Assembly (NCBI GenBank): GCA_963708095.1
Contig: OY970182.1
Span: 5,082,969-5,146,968 of the forward strand
Direction: 5' to 3'
DNA from: JAJZVS01 sp963708095
Lineage (GTDB): Bacteria > Pseudomonadota > Alphaproteobacteria > Acetobacterales > Acetobacteraceae
Length of the DNA: 64,000 nucleotides
Shown here: one piece after another, positions 44,146-53,870 of the stretch
Position numbering within the stretch: position 1 is the first letter of the stretch
Layout of the letters: every line of letters starts with the position of its first letter
Position numbers and translations under genes: made by a program
Notes under the pieces: model-generated
The model's input: only the letters and a program-made list of their open reading frames with translations
Told to the model about the DNA's origin: nothing
The model's database searches: none

Positions 44146-45456
44146 ATGTGGGGTGTGTTCAGCGCCGCGCGCGCTCCGGCGCCCCTGCGGTCCGGCCGCA
44201 TCCAAGCCGAACCGCCGCCCGATGCGTTCCTCGATCAGGTGCGCGCCTTCGCCGCGTTCGGGCGCCCCACCGAGGCGTTCGACGACGCCGGCATCCCCTA
44301 TTTCGTCAACGAATTCTGGACCGCCGGCCAGCGTCAGGCGCACGCGATCCACGAGGTCAGCTACCGCGCCTGCTTCAAGCCGCAACTGCCGGAATTCTTC
44401 ATCGCCCGCCTGACCGCGCCGGGGGAGGCGGTACACGACCCGTTCATGGGCCGCGGCACGACGCCGGTGCAGGCAGCGCTGATGGGGCGGCAACCGTTCG
44501 GGGTCGATATCAATCCGCTGTCGCTGCTGCTGACCCGCCCGCGCCTGAACCCCCCGCCGCTCGCCGCGATCGCCGCCCGGCTGGCGGAGGTGCCGTGGGA
44601 GCGCGGCGGCATCACGCGGGACGATCTGCTGGCATTCTATCATCCGGACACGTTGCGCCAGCTGACCGCACTGCGGGCCTGGCTGCTGGCGCGGGCACCG
44701 CTCGACGATCCGGCGCCCGATCTGGTCGACGACTGGATCCGCATGGTGGCGCTGAATCGGCTGTCGGGGCATTCGCCCGGCTTCTTCTCCGTGCGTACCA
44801 TGCCGCCGAACCAGGCTGTTTCGGTGTCAGGTCAACTGCGGCTGAATGCGAAAGCGGGCGCGGCACCGCCGCCGCGCGACGTCGCTGCGCTGATCCTGAG
44901 GAAGTCGCGCCGTCTGCTGGCGCACGGAGCGCCCCCGGCGCACCCGCCTGGGCGGCTGCTGGCGGGGGATGCAGCGGCGACGCCGGCGCTGGTGGACGGG
45001 TCGGTCGCGTTGGTCGTGACATCGCCGCCGTTCCTCGACATCGTGCAGTACGCCGGCGACAACTGGTTGCGCTGCTGGTTCGCCGGCATCGATCCCGCTG
45101 CGGTGCCGATTGCCATGCACAGGGGCGAGGCAGCCTGGACCGAAATGGTCCGCGCCGTGCTCACCGAGCAGGCGCGGCTGCTCCGCCCTTGTGGGCATGT
45201 CGCATTCGAGGTGGGGGAAGTGCGCGGCGGGCGCGTGTTGCTGGAACGCCTGGTGTGGCAAGCCGCCGACGGCTTGCCCTACGACCGGCTCGGTGTGATC
45301 GTGAACCGGCAGGACTTCACCAAGACCGCGCATTGCTGGGGCGTCGCCAACAACCTGCGCGGCACCAACACCAACCGGATCGTCCTGCTGCGCCGCACCG
45401 GGCGGATCAGCGCCCCTCCGGCCGCAACAGGAACAGCAGCAACGACCGCCCGGTGA
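44146..45456 (+). CDS. DNA amino-methyltransferase-like protein
   Basis: A 436-residue protein with the two hallmarks of DNA N4/N6 methyltransferases. The SAM-binding motif I is VHDPFMGRGTTPVQAALMGR followed by FGVDINPLSLLL. The catalytic motif IV is ALVVTSPPFLDIVQYAGDNW, with TSPPF typical of N4-cytosine or some N6-adenine enzymes. Motif I comes first and about 190 residues, possibly a target-recognition domain, separate it from motif IV. No restriction endonuclease gene is beside it, so it looks like an orphan methyltransferase. The 3' end overlaps the convergent glgX gene by about 50 bases. The chosen start is the first ATG. Confidence 0.85.
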   Translation: MWGVFSAARAPAPLRSGRIQAEPPPDAFLDQVRAFAAFGRPTEAFDDAGIPYFVNEFWTAGQRQAHAIHEVSYRACFKPQLPEFFIARLTAPGEAVHDPFMGRGTTPVQAALMGRQPFGVDINPLSLLLTRPRLNPPPLAAIAARLAEVPWERGGITRDDLLAFYHPDTLRQLTALRAWLLARAPLDDPAPDLVDDWIRMVALNRLSGHSPGFFSVRTMPPNQAVSVSGQLRLNAKAGAAPPPRDVAALILRKSRRLLAHGAPPAHPPGRLLAGDAAATPALVDGSVALVVTSPPFLDIVQYAGDNWLRCWFAGIDPAAVPIAMHRGEAAWTEMVRAVLTEQARLLRPCGHVAFEVGEVRGGRVLLERLVWQAADGLPYDRLGVIVNRQDFTKTAHCWGVANNLRGTNTNRIVLLRRTGRISAPPAATGTAATTAR

Positions 45457-47524
45457 CCTGGTAGGCATCGCCGAACGCGAAGCCCGGCGCCTCGTCCTGC
45501 TCCGGCACGTTGGTGTCGGCGAGCAGTTCCCATGCGCTGCCGCCGGGGCATTCCGGCAGGATGAATGCGACCGCGTCCTCGTAGCCGTTGATCACCATCA
45601 GCAACGTCGCATCCTGGCCGCGCTTGCAGATGCCGGTCGTCTGCGCGCGCCCGTCCATCAGCATGCCGAAGCATTTCATGCTGCCGTCGTCCCAATCGCC
45701 CGACTGCATCTCCGTCCCGTTGGCGTTGATCCAGGTTACGTCCTTGACGCCGAGTTCCTCGTTGTACTCGCTGGTCAGGAAGCGCGTCCGCCGCAGCATC
45801 GGGTATTTGTGGCGCAGGCCGGTCAGCTTGCGCGTGAAGTCGATTAGGGTGCGGCCCTTCTCGCCGATGTCCCAGTCGACCCAGCCGATCTCGTTGTCCT
45901 GGCAATAGGCGTTGTTGTTGCCTTGCTGCGTGCGGGCGAACTCGTCGCCGGCCAGCAGCATCGGCGTGCCTTGCGACAGGATCAGGGTCGCCAGCATGTT
46001 GCGCATCTGGCGTGCGCGGAATGCGTTGATGTCGGGATCGTCGGTGGGGCCCTCGGCGCCGCAGTTCCACGACCGGTTGTCGGAGCTGCCGTCCTTGTTG
46101 CCCTCGCCGTTCGCCTCGTTGTGCTTCTCGTTGTAGGTGACGACGTCGTTCAAGGTGAAGCCGTCATGCGCGGTGACGAAATTCATGCAGGCCCAGGGAC
46201 GGCGCCCGTCGCGGTTGAACTGCTCGGCCGACGCGCACAGCCGCGGGGTGAGCGCCGCGGCCGGTGCCTCGCCGCGCCAGAAATCGCGCACTGTGTCGCG
46301 GAACCGGTCGTTCCATTCCGACCAGCCGGGCGGGAAGCCGCCCACCTGGTAGCCGCCGGGGCCGCAATCCCAGGGCTCGGCGATCAGCTTGACGCCGCCC
46401 AGCACCGGGTCCTGCCCGACTGCTTTCAGGAATCCGCTCTGCTCGTCGAACCCGTACGGCTCGCGTGCCAGGATCGTGCCGAGGTCGAACCTGAAACCGT
46501 CGATGTGCATCTCCTGCGCCCAGTAGCGCAGGCTGTCGGTCACCATCTGGATGACGCGCGGATGGCTCAGGTTGACCGTGTTGCCGGTGCCGGTGTCGTT
46601 GATGTAGTAGCGCTTCTGGTCCGGCAGCAGGCGGTAGTAGCTGGCGTTGTCGATACCCTTGAACGACAGGGTCGGCCCGCGCTCGTTGCCCTCGGCGGTG
46701 TGATTGTAGACGACGTCCAGGATCACCTCGAGCCCGGCATCGTGGAAGCGCGCCACCATCTCCTTGAACTCGCGCAGGCTGTTCGGCACGTCGGAGGCGT
46801 AGCGCGGATCGGGGGCGAAGAAGCCGATGCTGTTGTAGCCCCAGTAGTTCGTGAGGCCCTTTTCCAGCAGACGGCTGTCGTTGATGAAGGTATGCACCGG
46901 CAGCAGCTCGATCGCGGTGACGCCGAGCGATTTCACGTAGTCGATCACGTCCTTGGTGCCGAGCCCGGCGTAGGTGCCGCGCAAATCTTCGGCCACTTTC
47001 GGATGGCGCTTCGTGTAGCCCTTCACATGGGTTTCGTAGACGATCGTGTGGTCCCAGGGAACGAAGCGGCGGCTGGACCCGCCCCGCCAGTCGAAATTCG
47101 GATCGACCACGACGCATTTTGGCACGAAGGGCGCGCTGTCGCGCTCGTCGAACGTCAGGTCGTCGCCGGTTTCCATCTGGTAGCCGAACACGGCGGGGTC
47201 CCAGGTGAGCTCGCCCGCATGGGCGCGGGCGTAGGGGTCGAGCACCAGCTTGTTGGGATTGAAGCGATGCCCTGCATCCGGCTCGTACGGACCGTGCACG
47301 CGCAGGCCGTAGAACGTGCCGGGGCCGACGTCGGGGAGGTAGCCGTGGAAAATCTGGTCAGTGTATTCGGGCAGCGCGATGCGCGCGACCTCGCGTTTGC
47401 CCGTCTGGTCGAACAGGCACACTTCCACTTTCGTCGCGTTGGCCGAGAACACGGCGCAGTTGGTGCCGTTGCCGTCCCAGCTCGCGCCGCGGGGATGCGG
47501 CATGCCTTCCTTGATCCGTGACAT
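45407..47524 (-). CDS. glgX: Glycogen debranching enzyme GlgX
   Basis: A GH13 debranching enzyme of 705 residues that removes branches from phosphorylase-trimmed glycogen. The N-terminal CBM48 region starts GMPHPRGASWDGNGTNCAVF. The catalytic barrel has GVTAIELLPVHTFINDSRL, VVYNHTAEGNERGPT, nucleophile Asp in IDGFRFDLGTILAREP, Glu in KLIAEPWDCGPGGYQVGGFP and MNFVTAHDGFTLNDVV. The ATG at 47524 is chosen, but an in-frame TTG at 47551 would add nine residues and the ribosome site does not decide. It lies opposite the DNA methyltransferase gene and upstream of other carbohydrate genes. Confidence 0.95.
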   Translation of the reverse strand: MSRIKEGMPHPRGASWDGNGTNCAVFSANATKVEVCLFDQTGKREVARIALPEYTDQIFHGYLPDVGPGTFYGLRVHGPYEPDAGHRFNPNKLVLDPYARAHAGELTWDPAVFGYQMETGDDLTFDERDSAPFVPKCVVVDPNFDWRGGSSRRFVPWDHTIVYETHVKGYTKRHPKVAEDLRGTYAGLGTKDVIDYVKSLGVTAIELLPVHTFINDSRLLEKGLTNYWGYNSIGFFAPDPRYASDVPNSLREFKEMVARFHDAGLEVILDVVYNHTAEGNERGPTLSFKGIDNASYYRLLPDQKRYYINDTGTGNTVNLSHPRVIQMVTDSLRYWAQEMHIDGFRFDLGTILAREPYGFDEQSGFLKAVGQDPVLGGVKLIAEPWDCGPGGYQVGGFPPGWSEWNDRFRDTVRDFWRGEAPAAALTPRLCASAEQFNRDGRRPWACMNFVTAHDGFTLNDVVTYNEKHNEANGEGNKDGSSDNRSWNCGAEGPTDDPDINAFRARQMRNMLATLILSQGTPMLLAGDEFARTQQGNNNAYCQDNEIGWVDWDIGEKGRTLIDFTRKLTGLRHKYPMLRRTRFLTSEYNEELGVKDVTWINANGTEMQSGDWDDGSMKCFGMLMDGRAQTTGICKRGQDATLLMVINGYEDAVAFILPECPGGSAWELLADTNVPEQDEAPGFAFGDAYQVTGRSLLLFLLRPEGR

Positions 47525-47747
47525 GGCGATGTCGGCCAAGGGTCTCTCCAACTCTTATTAAGGGGATCCGGCGCGCGGGCGACCTGCCTCACCGCCGGGC
47601 GTGCCGGTGCTGATTGGAAGTTGGCGACGCAGGCGCGGCCTTACCACAAGGCAACGCGATCGGTCCGCCTGCCTTGCGCGAACGTGATCACCATTCCGGG
47701 ACAGGTCGCTGTCACGCCGGCCGGGCACGGTGCGTGCAAAGGCATAC

Positions 47748-48635
47748 CTAATTCGCAATAAAACTCACGAGATGTGCCCACAGCAGACGGCCTTGCGGGG
47801 TCAACCCGTCCACGCTCCGGGTACACAGGGCAAGCCGCCGGCGCGCCCAGGCGTCACGCAGCGGGACCACGCGCAACTCCGGGCCTGCGACCTCCGCCGC
47901 GGCGCCGCGCGGCAGGATCGCCACGCCCACCCCGGTCGCGACCATCCGCCCGATCGCAGCCGGCGCGCGCAATCGGATGCGGTAGTCCAGTCCGCCCCCG
48001 CGGCGCGCGGCATGTTCCGCCAGATGCGCCTCCAGCGCGGCGTCCTGCAGCCCCACGAATTTCTCCTCCAGCACCGCACTGAAATCGACCGCGTCGCGCC
48101 CGGCCAGCCGATGCGACGCCGGCACGACCAGCGCCAGCGGATCCTCGCACAGTGGCTGCAGGTGCAGTGCCCCGGCGTCGACGCTGTCGGCGAGGATGCC
48201 GAACTCCGCCCCGCCTTCCGCCACTATCTGCACCGTCTCGGCGCTGGGCCGTTCCTCGAGCGCGATATCCAACCCCGGATGGGCTGCAAGGAAGCCGCAG
48301 AGCGCCTCCGGCAGGAAGCCCAGCACGGCCCCGGTGTTCGCCGGCAGCCGGATCCGCCCGCGCAGCCCGGTGGCGAAGCCGCGCAGTTCGCCGTGCATCT
48401 GTTCGGCCCCGGCCAGGAGGTCGCGTGCGTGGCGTAGCAGCAAGGTGCCCGCCGGCGTCGGCCGCACGCCGCGCCGGCTGCGTTCCAGCAACGCGACGCC
48501 GAGCACCGCTTCCATGCCGGAAAGCCGCTGGCTCGCCGAGGCGAGCGCCAGGTTCATCGCCTCCGCGCCGCGGGTGATGCTGCCGCTGCCGACGACGGTG
48601 ACGAATAGGCGGAGGTCGGCCAGGTCGAGGCGCAT
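47748..48635 (-). CDS. LysR-family transcriptional regulator
   Basis: A 295-residue LysR regulator. The N-terminal winged HTH reads LADLRLFVTVVGSGSITRGA, ASASQRLSGMEAVLGVALLE and RRGVRPTPAGTLLLRHARDL. The C-terminal ligand domain has IRLPANTGAVLGFLPEALCG and VGVAILPRGAAAEVAGPELR. The start ATG at 48635 removes a long non-conserved extension. It is divergent from the TSUP-type transporter gene at 48718 across 82 bases, the normal arrangement for a LysR regulator and its target. The ligand is unknown. Confidence 0.93.
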   Translation of the reverse strand: MRLDLADLRLFVTVVGSGSITRGAEAMNLALASASQRLSGMEAVLGVALLERSRRGVRPTPAGTLLLRHARDLLAGAEQMHGELRGFATGLRGRIRLPANTGAVLGFLPEALCGFLAAHPGLDIALEERPSAETVQIVAEGGAEFGILADSVDAGALHLQPLCEDPLALVVPASHRLAGRDAVDFSAVLEEKFVGLQDAALEAHLAEHAARRGGGLDYRIRLRAPAAIGRMVATGVGVAILPRGAAAEVAGPELRVVPLRDAWARRRLALCTRSVDGLTPQGRLLWAHLVSFIAN

Positions 48636-48717
48636 CCGCGTCTCCTTCGGTTTGAACGAAGGATAGCATCGCACCTTCCCTATTGCGCCCCGGGCCGGTC
48701 GTTGCGCAGGATGGTGC

Positions 48718-49476
48718 ATGCCTCCTCTCCTGCTGCTGTCCTGTGCCGGGCTGTTGGCGGGGGCGATGAACGCGCTCGCCGGCGGCGGCACGTTCGTCAC
48801 CCTGCCGGCGTTGATCGCCGCCGGTGTGCCTTCGGTACAGGCGAACGCATCGAGCACGGTGGCGCTCTACCCCGGCGGAATTGCCAGCGCCTGGACCTAT
48901 CACGAGCGGCTCGGCGCGGTTGCCGGCCTGCCGGTGCGCCGGCTGCTGGTGGTGACCCTGGCCGGCGGGCTGGCGGGTGGTGTGCTGCTGCTGTGCACCC
49001 CGAGCGCGGCCTTCGACCTGATCCTGCCGTGGCTGCTGCTGGTCGCGACCCTCGCGCTTGCCTTCGGCCGCCGGGTGGGCGCGGTGCTGCGCGGGCGGCT
49101 GCGGGTGCGTGCCGGGCCGGTGCTGCTGATGCAGTTCCTTCTTGGCATCTACGGCGGCTATTTCGGCGGCGCGGTCGGCCTGATGATGGTGGCGTTCTGG
49201 TGCGTGCTGGGCGAGCGCGACATCAAGGCGCTGAACGCTCCGCGCACCCTGCTGGTCAGCGCCGCCAACACCATCGCGATGCTGATTTTCGTGCTGGCCG
49301 GCGCGGTGCGCTGGCCGCAGGCGCTGGTGCTGCTGGCGGGCGGGGTGGTCGGCGGCTACGGGGGCGCGCGCCTCGGGCGCGTGCTGCCCGCCGGCCTGGT
49401 GCGCGCGTTGACCCTGTGCGCGACCGCCGGGATCACCGCCGTGTTCTTTGCGCGCGCCTATCTGATGACACGCTGA
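48718..49476 (+). CDS. TauE/SafE (TSUP) family membrane transporter
   Basis: A 252-residue integral membrane protein with about eight helices. The family signature is near the N-terminus: SCAGLLAGAMNALAGGGTFV, followed by GVPSVQANASSTVALYPGGI. The second half repeats it: FLLGIYGGYFGGAVGLMMVA and LNAPRTLLVSAANTIAMLIF. TSUP proteins export or take up sulfonates, sulfite or organic anions. The ATG at 48718 has a GCAGGA site. It is divergently paired with the LysR gene, which probably regulates it. The substrate cannot be inferred. Confidence 0.92.
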   Translation: MPPLLLLSCAGLLAGAMNALAGGGTFVTLPALIAAGVPSVQANASSTVALYPGGIASAWTYHERLGAVAGLPVRRLLVVTLAGGLAGGVLLLCTPSAAFDLILPWLLLVATLALAFGRRVGAVLRGRLRVRAGPVLLMQFLLGIYGGYFGGAVGLMMVAFWCVLGERDIKALNAPRTLLVSAANTIAMLIFVLAGAVRWPQALVLLAGGVVGGYGGARLGRVLPAGLVRALTLCATAGITAVFFARAYLMTR

Positions 49477-49625
49477 GCGCGACTTACCGCCTTTTGCGCC
49501 TCCTGGTCGCGTTTTGACCAGGCGTCCACCGCCTTCGGCTCGGCAATCAGTCCCTCGATTACGTCGCATAGTGCTTTCGGGGTCAGGCGGGTTGGATGCA
49601 GGTTCACACGGAGGAGGGACCTCGG

Positions 49626-50975
49626 ATGGGCTGGCTGGTGACGACCGACGGCCTGGATCGCGCAGTACACGGCGCCCTGGCGTGGCTTCAGGCGCACGTC
49701 CTGGTGTGGGCAACGCTCTTGCAGGGGGTCTCGGCGGCGGTGGCGCTGGCGGCCCTGTGGCTCTGGGGGCCGCGGCTCGTCGCCACCTTGCTGGTACCGG
49801 CGGAACGCCTCGCCGCCGCGCCGCTGCGGCGGATCGCGACGGTACTCGCCAGGATCGTGCCGTGGGCGGCTCTGCTGGCGCTGATCTGGTTCATGGAACT
49901 CGCCTTCGCCGCCGCGCACCAGCCGACCGACCTGCTGCGGCTGGTGGAAAGTCTGGCGCTGGCCTGGGTGATCATCCGCGTGAGCTCGCTCCTCGTGCGC
50001 AGTCCGCGGCTGGCGCGGCTGGTCGCGCTGGGGGCCTGGATCGTCGCCGCGTTGAACATCGCCGGACTGATCACACCGACCGCCGGGCTGCTCAATTCCA
50101 TGGCGGTGACGGTCGGCACCTTGCGGCTGAGCGCGCTCGTCGTGTTGAAGGGGGCGGTGCTGCTGGCGGTGCTGATCTGGCTCGCCAACCTCGTTTCGCG
50201 CTTGGTGGAGCAGCGGCTGGAGGCGCTGCCTGACCTGGCGCCTGCCATGCAGGTGCTGGCGGCGAAGCTGGTGCGGATCGCGCTCCTGACCTTGGCGATC
50301 GTGGCAGCGCTCAGCGCGGTCGGCATCGACCTCACCGCGTTCGCGGTGTTTTCCGGCGCGATCGGCGTCGGCATCGGCTTCGGGCTGCAGAAAGTCGTCT
50401 CCAACCTGATCAGCGGGGTGATTCTGCTGCTCGACCGCTCGATCAAGCCGGGCGACGTGATCGAGATCGCGGGCACCTATGGCTGGATCACGCGACTGAA
50501 CGCACGATTCGTGTCGGTGGTGACGCGCGACGGCACCGAACACCTGATCCCGAACGAGGACCTGATCACCGAGCGCGTGGTCAACTGGTCGTACTCGAAC
50601 GATCTGGTGCGGCTGCACGTACCGTTCGGCGTCGCCTACAGCGCGGATGTGCACGCAGCGATGCGGCTCGCCCTGAGCGCAGCCGACGGCGTGGCGCGCG
50701 TACTCGACACGCCAAAACCTGCCTGTCTGCTGACCGGCTTCGGCGAGAGGACCGTCAATCTGGAGCTGCGGTTCTGGATCCACGATCCGCGCAACGGCAC
50801 GAGCAACGTGCGGAGCGACGTGCTCTTGAAGCTCTGGGATCTCTATCGCACGCACGGCATAGAACTGCCGTTCCCGCAGCGCGATCTGCACCTGCGCAAC
50901 CCCGAGGCGCTCGCCGAGGCATTGGCGCGGGGCGGGCATGTGGAAGGGGAACGGGAACGGGAGGGACGGGGATGA
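49626..50975 (+). CDS. Mechanosensitive ion channel of the MscS family
   Basis: A 449-residue inner-membrane channel that opens on hypo-osmotic shock. There are about five N-terminal transmembrane helices, then the pore-lining TM3 region (GAIGVGIGFGLQKVVSNLIS) and the start of the beta domain (GVILLLDRSIKPGDVIEIAG). The C-terminal vestibule domain has EHLIPNEDLITERVVNWSYS and FGERTVNLELRFWIHDPRNG. A GGAGGAGGGA ribosome site fixes the ATG at 49626. The stop overlaps the next gene start in ATGA, so it is coupled to the GH63-type hydrolase; the pairing suggests a shared role in osmotic adjustment. Confidence 0.94.
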   Translation: MGWLVTTDGLDRAVHGALAWLQAHVLVWATLLQGVSAAVALAALWLWGPRLVATLLVPAERLAAAPLRRIATVLARIVPWAALLALIWFMELAFAAAHQPTDLLRLVESLALAWVIIRVSSLLVRSPRLARLVALGAWIVAALNIAGLITPTAGLLNSMAVTVGTLRLSALVVLKGAVLLAVLIWLANLVSRLVEQRLEALPDLAPAMQVLAAKLVRIALLTLAIVAALSAVGIDLTAFAVFSGAIGVGIGFGLQKVVSNLISGVILLLDRSIKPGDVIEIAGTYGWITRLNARFVSVVTRDGTEHLIPNEDLITERVVNWSYSNDLVRLHVPFGVAYSADVHAAMRLALSAADGVARVLDTPKPACLLTGFGERTVNLELRFWIHDPRNGTSNVRSDVLLKLWDLYRTHGIELPFPQRDLHLRNPEALAEALARGGHVEGEREREGRG

Positions 50976-53773
50976 AGGCGGTGCCGGGCCTTGCTGCCGG
51001 GCCGGCCGGCCACCTCGGCGGTTGGGGTGCGCGGCGCGGGCGGTCGGCCTATACCGCGGGTATGACCGCACCGCCTGCCGCTCCCGAGGCTGCATCTTCC
51101 CGGGCTGCCGAACCCGCGCCTGCCAGGCTGTTCGCCACGGCGGAGGGCCGCCGTCTCGCCGCGGCCGAATCGGGAGGTTGGCGCCGCTGGGGCCCCTATC
51201 CCAGCGATCGCCAATGGGGAACGGTGCGGGAGGATTACAGCGCAGACGGCAACGCCTGGGATTATTTCCCGCACGACCACGCGCGCAGCCGCGCCTACCG
51301 CTGGGGCGAGGACGCGATCGCGGGCTTCGGCGACGACCGGCTGCTGTGGTGCCTCGGCCTCGCGCTGTGGAACGGGCGCGACCCGATCGTCAAGGAACGG
51401 CTGTTCGGCCTGAACAATACCGAAGGCAACCACGGCGAGGACGTCAAGGAGCTCTATTTCCACCTCGATGCGACGCCGACGCATTCCTACATGCGGATGC
51501 TCTACAAATACCCCCAGGCCGCGTTCCCCTACGAGCGGCTGCTGGCGGAGAACGCGCGCCGCGACCAGAGCGAGCCGGAGTTCGAGCTGCTCGATACCGG
51601 CGTGTTCGCCGGTGGGCGCAGCTTCGACGTCACGGTGGAATACGCCAAGGCCGCGCCGGACGACATCCTGATGCGCATCACCGTCGCCAACCGCGCGGAC
51701 GTGGCGGCGCCGCTGCACGTGCTGCCGCAGTTCTGGGCGCGCAACGTCTGGTCCTGGTCGGAGGGCGCGACAAAGCCGACGCTGCGCCAGGCGGATGGCG
51801 GGGTGGAGGCGGCGCATCCCGACATGGAGACGTTGCGTCTTTCGATCGACCAGCCCGGGACCTGGCTGTTCTGCGAGAACGAGACCAATGTGCGCCGGCT
51901 TTACGGCGTGGACGCGCCCGGGCCGTTCAAGGACGGGATCAACGACTACCTGATCGCCGGCGACGCCGGCGCGATCCGCGCCGACGGCGGTACGCGCTGC
52001 GCCGCACATGTCGCGCTGGAGGTGCCGGCCGGCGGCAAGGTGGTCCTGCGGCTGCGGCTGCGGCCCGCACCGGCGCAAGGCGCGCCGTTCGCCGACTTCG
52101 ACGACGTGTTCGCCGCCAGGCTGCGCGAGGCCGACGCGTTCTACGCCGCCCTGCAAACCGGCATCGCGGATGCCGACGCGCGCCTGGTGCAGCGCCAGGC
52201 GCTGGCCGGGCTGATCTGGTCGAAGCAGTTCTATTGCTTCGACGTGCGCCGCTGGCTGGAAGGCGATCCGACGCAGCCGCCGCCGCCTCCGGCGCGGCGC
52301 AACGGACGCAATTCGGAATGGCAGCACCTGAACAACGCGCAGGTCGTCTCGATGCCGGACAAGTGGGAATATCCCTGGTACGCATCGTGGGACCTCGGCT
52401 TCCAGGCGGTAAGCTTCGCGCTGATCGACCCCGGGTTCGCCAAGTCGCAGATCCTGCTGCTGCTGCGCGACCGCTACATGCACCCGAACGGGCAGAAGCC
52501 CGCCTATGAATGGTCGTTCGGCGACGCCAATCCGCCGGTGCACGCCTGGGCAGCCTGGCGCGTGTTCGAGATGGACAAGGCGCTCACCGGGCAGCCTGAT
52601 CACGCCTTCCTCCGCCGCGTGCTGCACAAGCTGCTGCTCAATTTCGGCTGGTGGGTGAACCGCAAGGATGCCGAAGGGCGCAACCTGTTCCAGGGCGGTT
52701 TCCTCGGGCTCGACAATATCGAGATTTTCGACCGCTCCGCGCCGTTGCCGACCGGCGGGCGGCTCGACCAGGCCGATGGCACCGCGTGGATGGCGAGCTA
52801 CGTGCTGAACATGATGCGGATCGCGCTCGAGCTTGCGGGTGCCGAGCCGTCCTATCAGGACATCGCGGCCAAGTTCTTCGAGCATTTCCTGTACATCGCC
52901 CAGGCCATGAGCGAGGCCGGCAACGGCACCGGCCTGTGGGACGAGCAGGATCAGTTCTTCTACGACACGCTCTGCCTGCCGGACGGCGACGCGATGCCGC
53001 TGCGCGTGCGCTCGGTCGTCGGCCTGATCCCGCTGATCGCGGTGCAGGTGCTGGAACCGGAGATCGTTGCGAATTTGCCGGACTTCAGGGCGCGGCTCGA
53101 CTGGTTCCTGGAGCACCGGCCCGACCTCGCCGCGCTGATTTCGCACTGGGGCGTGCCGGGGAAGGGCGAACGGCGGCTGCTCGCGCTGCTGCGCGGACAT
53201 CGCATGCAGTCTCTGCTGGTGCGGATGCTGGACGAGGCGGAGTTCCTCTCCGGCTACGGCCTGCGCGCGGTGTCGAAATTCCACGAGCAGGCGCCGTATG
53301 TCTACGAACATGCGGGCCAGCGGTTCGAGGTGCGCTACCTGCCGGCGGAATCGGATTCGAAGCTGTTCGGCGGCAACTCGAACTGGCGCGGCCCGATCTG
53401 GATGCCGATCAACTATTGCCTGGTGGAGGCGCTGTTCGAATTCCACCGCTACCACGGCGACGGATTGCAGGTGGAATTCCCGCGCGGTTCCGGCGTGCTG
53501 CTGCCGCTCGACGAAGTCGCACGACGGCTGGCGCGGCGGCTCGTTGCGCTGTCGCTGAAGGGGCCGGACGGCAGGCGGCCGGTGATGGGGGCGTATCCGC
53601 AGCTTGAAGACGCGGACGATCTCGTGCTGTTCCACGAATACTACCACGGCGACAGCGGCCGCGGCGTCGGTGCCTCGCACCAGACCGGATGGAGTGCGGT
53701 CGTCGCGCTGCTGCTGCAACCGCGGACGAAAAATGCGGCGGCGAACCTGCCGCGCGCGGCGGCGGCGGGCTAG
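50972..53773 (+). CDS. Glycoside hydrolase family 63-like protein
   Basis: A 933-residue cytoplasmic glucosidase-type enzyme with an (alpha/alpha)6 barrel. Typical GH63 blocks are DYSADGNAWDYFPHDHARSR, YRWGEDAIAGFGDDRLLWCL, EYPWYASWDLGFQAVSFAL, AYEWSFGDANPPVHAWAAWR, DQADGTAWMASYVLNMMRIA and NSNWRGPIWMPINYCLVEAL. Bacterial relatives include glucosylglycerate and mannosylglycerate hydrolases, which break down compatible solutes. That fits the coupled MscS channel gene but remains inference. The ATG at 50972 overlaps the MscS stop and has a GGAGGGA site; the ATG at 51062 is an alternative, since the first 30 residues are unremarkable. Confidence 0.9.
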   Translation: MKAVPGLAAGPAGHLGGWGARRGRSAYTAGMTAPPAAPEAASSRAAEPAPARLFATAEGRRLAAAESGGWRRWGPYPSDRQWGTVREDYSADGNAWDYFPHDHARSRAYRWGEDAIAGFGDDRLLWCLGLALWNGRDPIVKERLFGLNNTEGNHGEDVKELYFHLDATPTHSYMRMLYKYPQAAFPYERLLAENARRDQSEPEFELLDTGVFAGGRSFDVTVEYAKAAPDDILMRITVANRADVAAPLHVLPQFWARNVWSWSEGATKPTLRQADGGVEAAHPDMETLRLSIDQPGTWLFCENETNVRRLYGVDAPGPFKDGINDYLIAGDAGAIRADGGTRCAAHVALEVPAGGKVVLRLRLRPAPAQGAPFADFDDVFAARLREADAFYAALQTGIADADARLVQRQALAGLIWSKQFYCFDVRRWLEGDPTQPPPPPARRNGRNSEWQHLNNAQVVSMPDKWEYPWYASWDLGFQAVSFALIDPGFAKSQILLLLRDRYMHPNGQKPAYEWSFGDANPPVHAWAAWRVFEMDKALTGQPDHAFLRRVLHKLLLNFGWWVNRKDAEGRNLFQGGFLGLDNIEIFDRSAPLPTGGRLDQADGTAWMASYVLNMMRIALELAGAEPSYQDIAAKFFEHFLYIAQAMSEAGNGTGLWDEQDQFFYDTLCLPDGDAMPLRVRSVVGLIPLIAVQVLEPEIVANLPDFRARLDWFLEHRPDLAALISHWGVPGKGERRLLALLRGHRMQSLLVRMLDEAEFLSGYGLRAVSKFHEQAPYVYEHAGQRFEVRYLPAESDSKLFGGNSNWRGPIWMPINYCLVEALFEFHRYHGDGLQVEFPRGSGVLLPLDEVARRLARRLVALSLKGPDGRRPVMGAYPQLEDADDLVLFHEYYHGDSGRGVGASHQTGWSAVVALLLQPRTKNAAANLPRAAAAG

Positions 53774-53870
53774 GGGACCGGCCGCCCGGCCCGCGGGGCG
53801 CTGCCGAGAATTGCGTCCAGGGAGCGTGAGAGCCCCGATACCGATGCCGCATGAGCAGCGTCCCGGCCGG

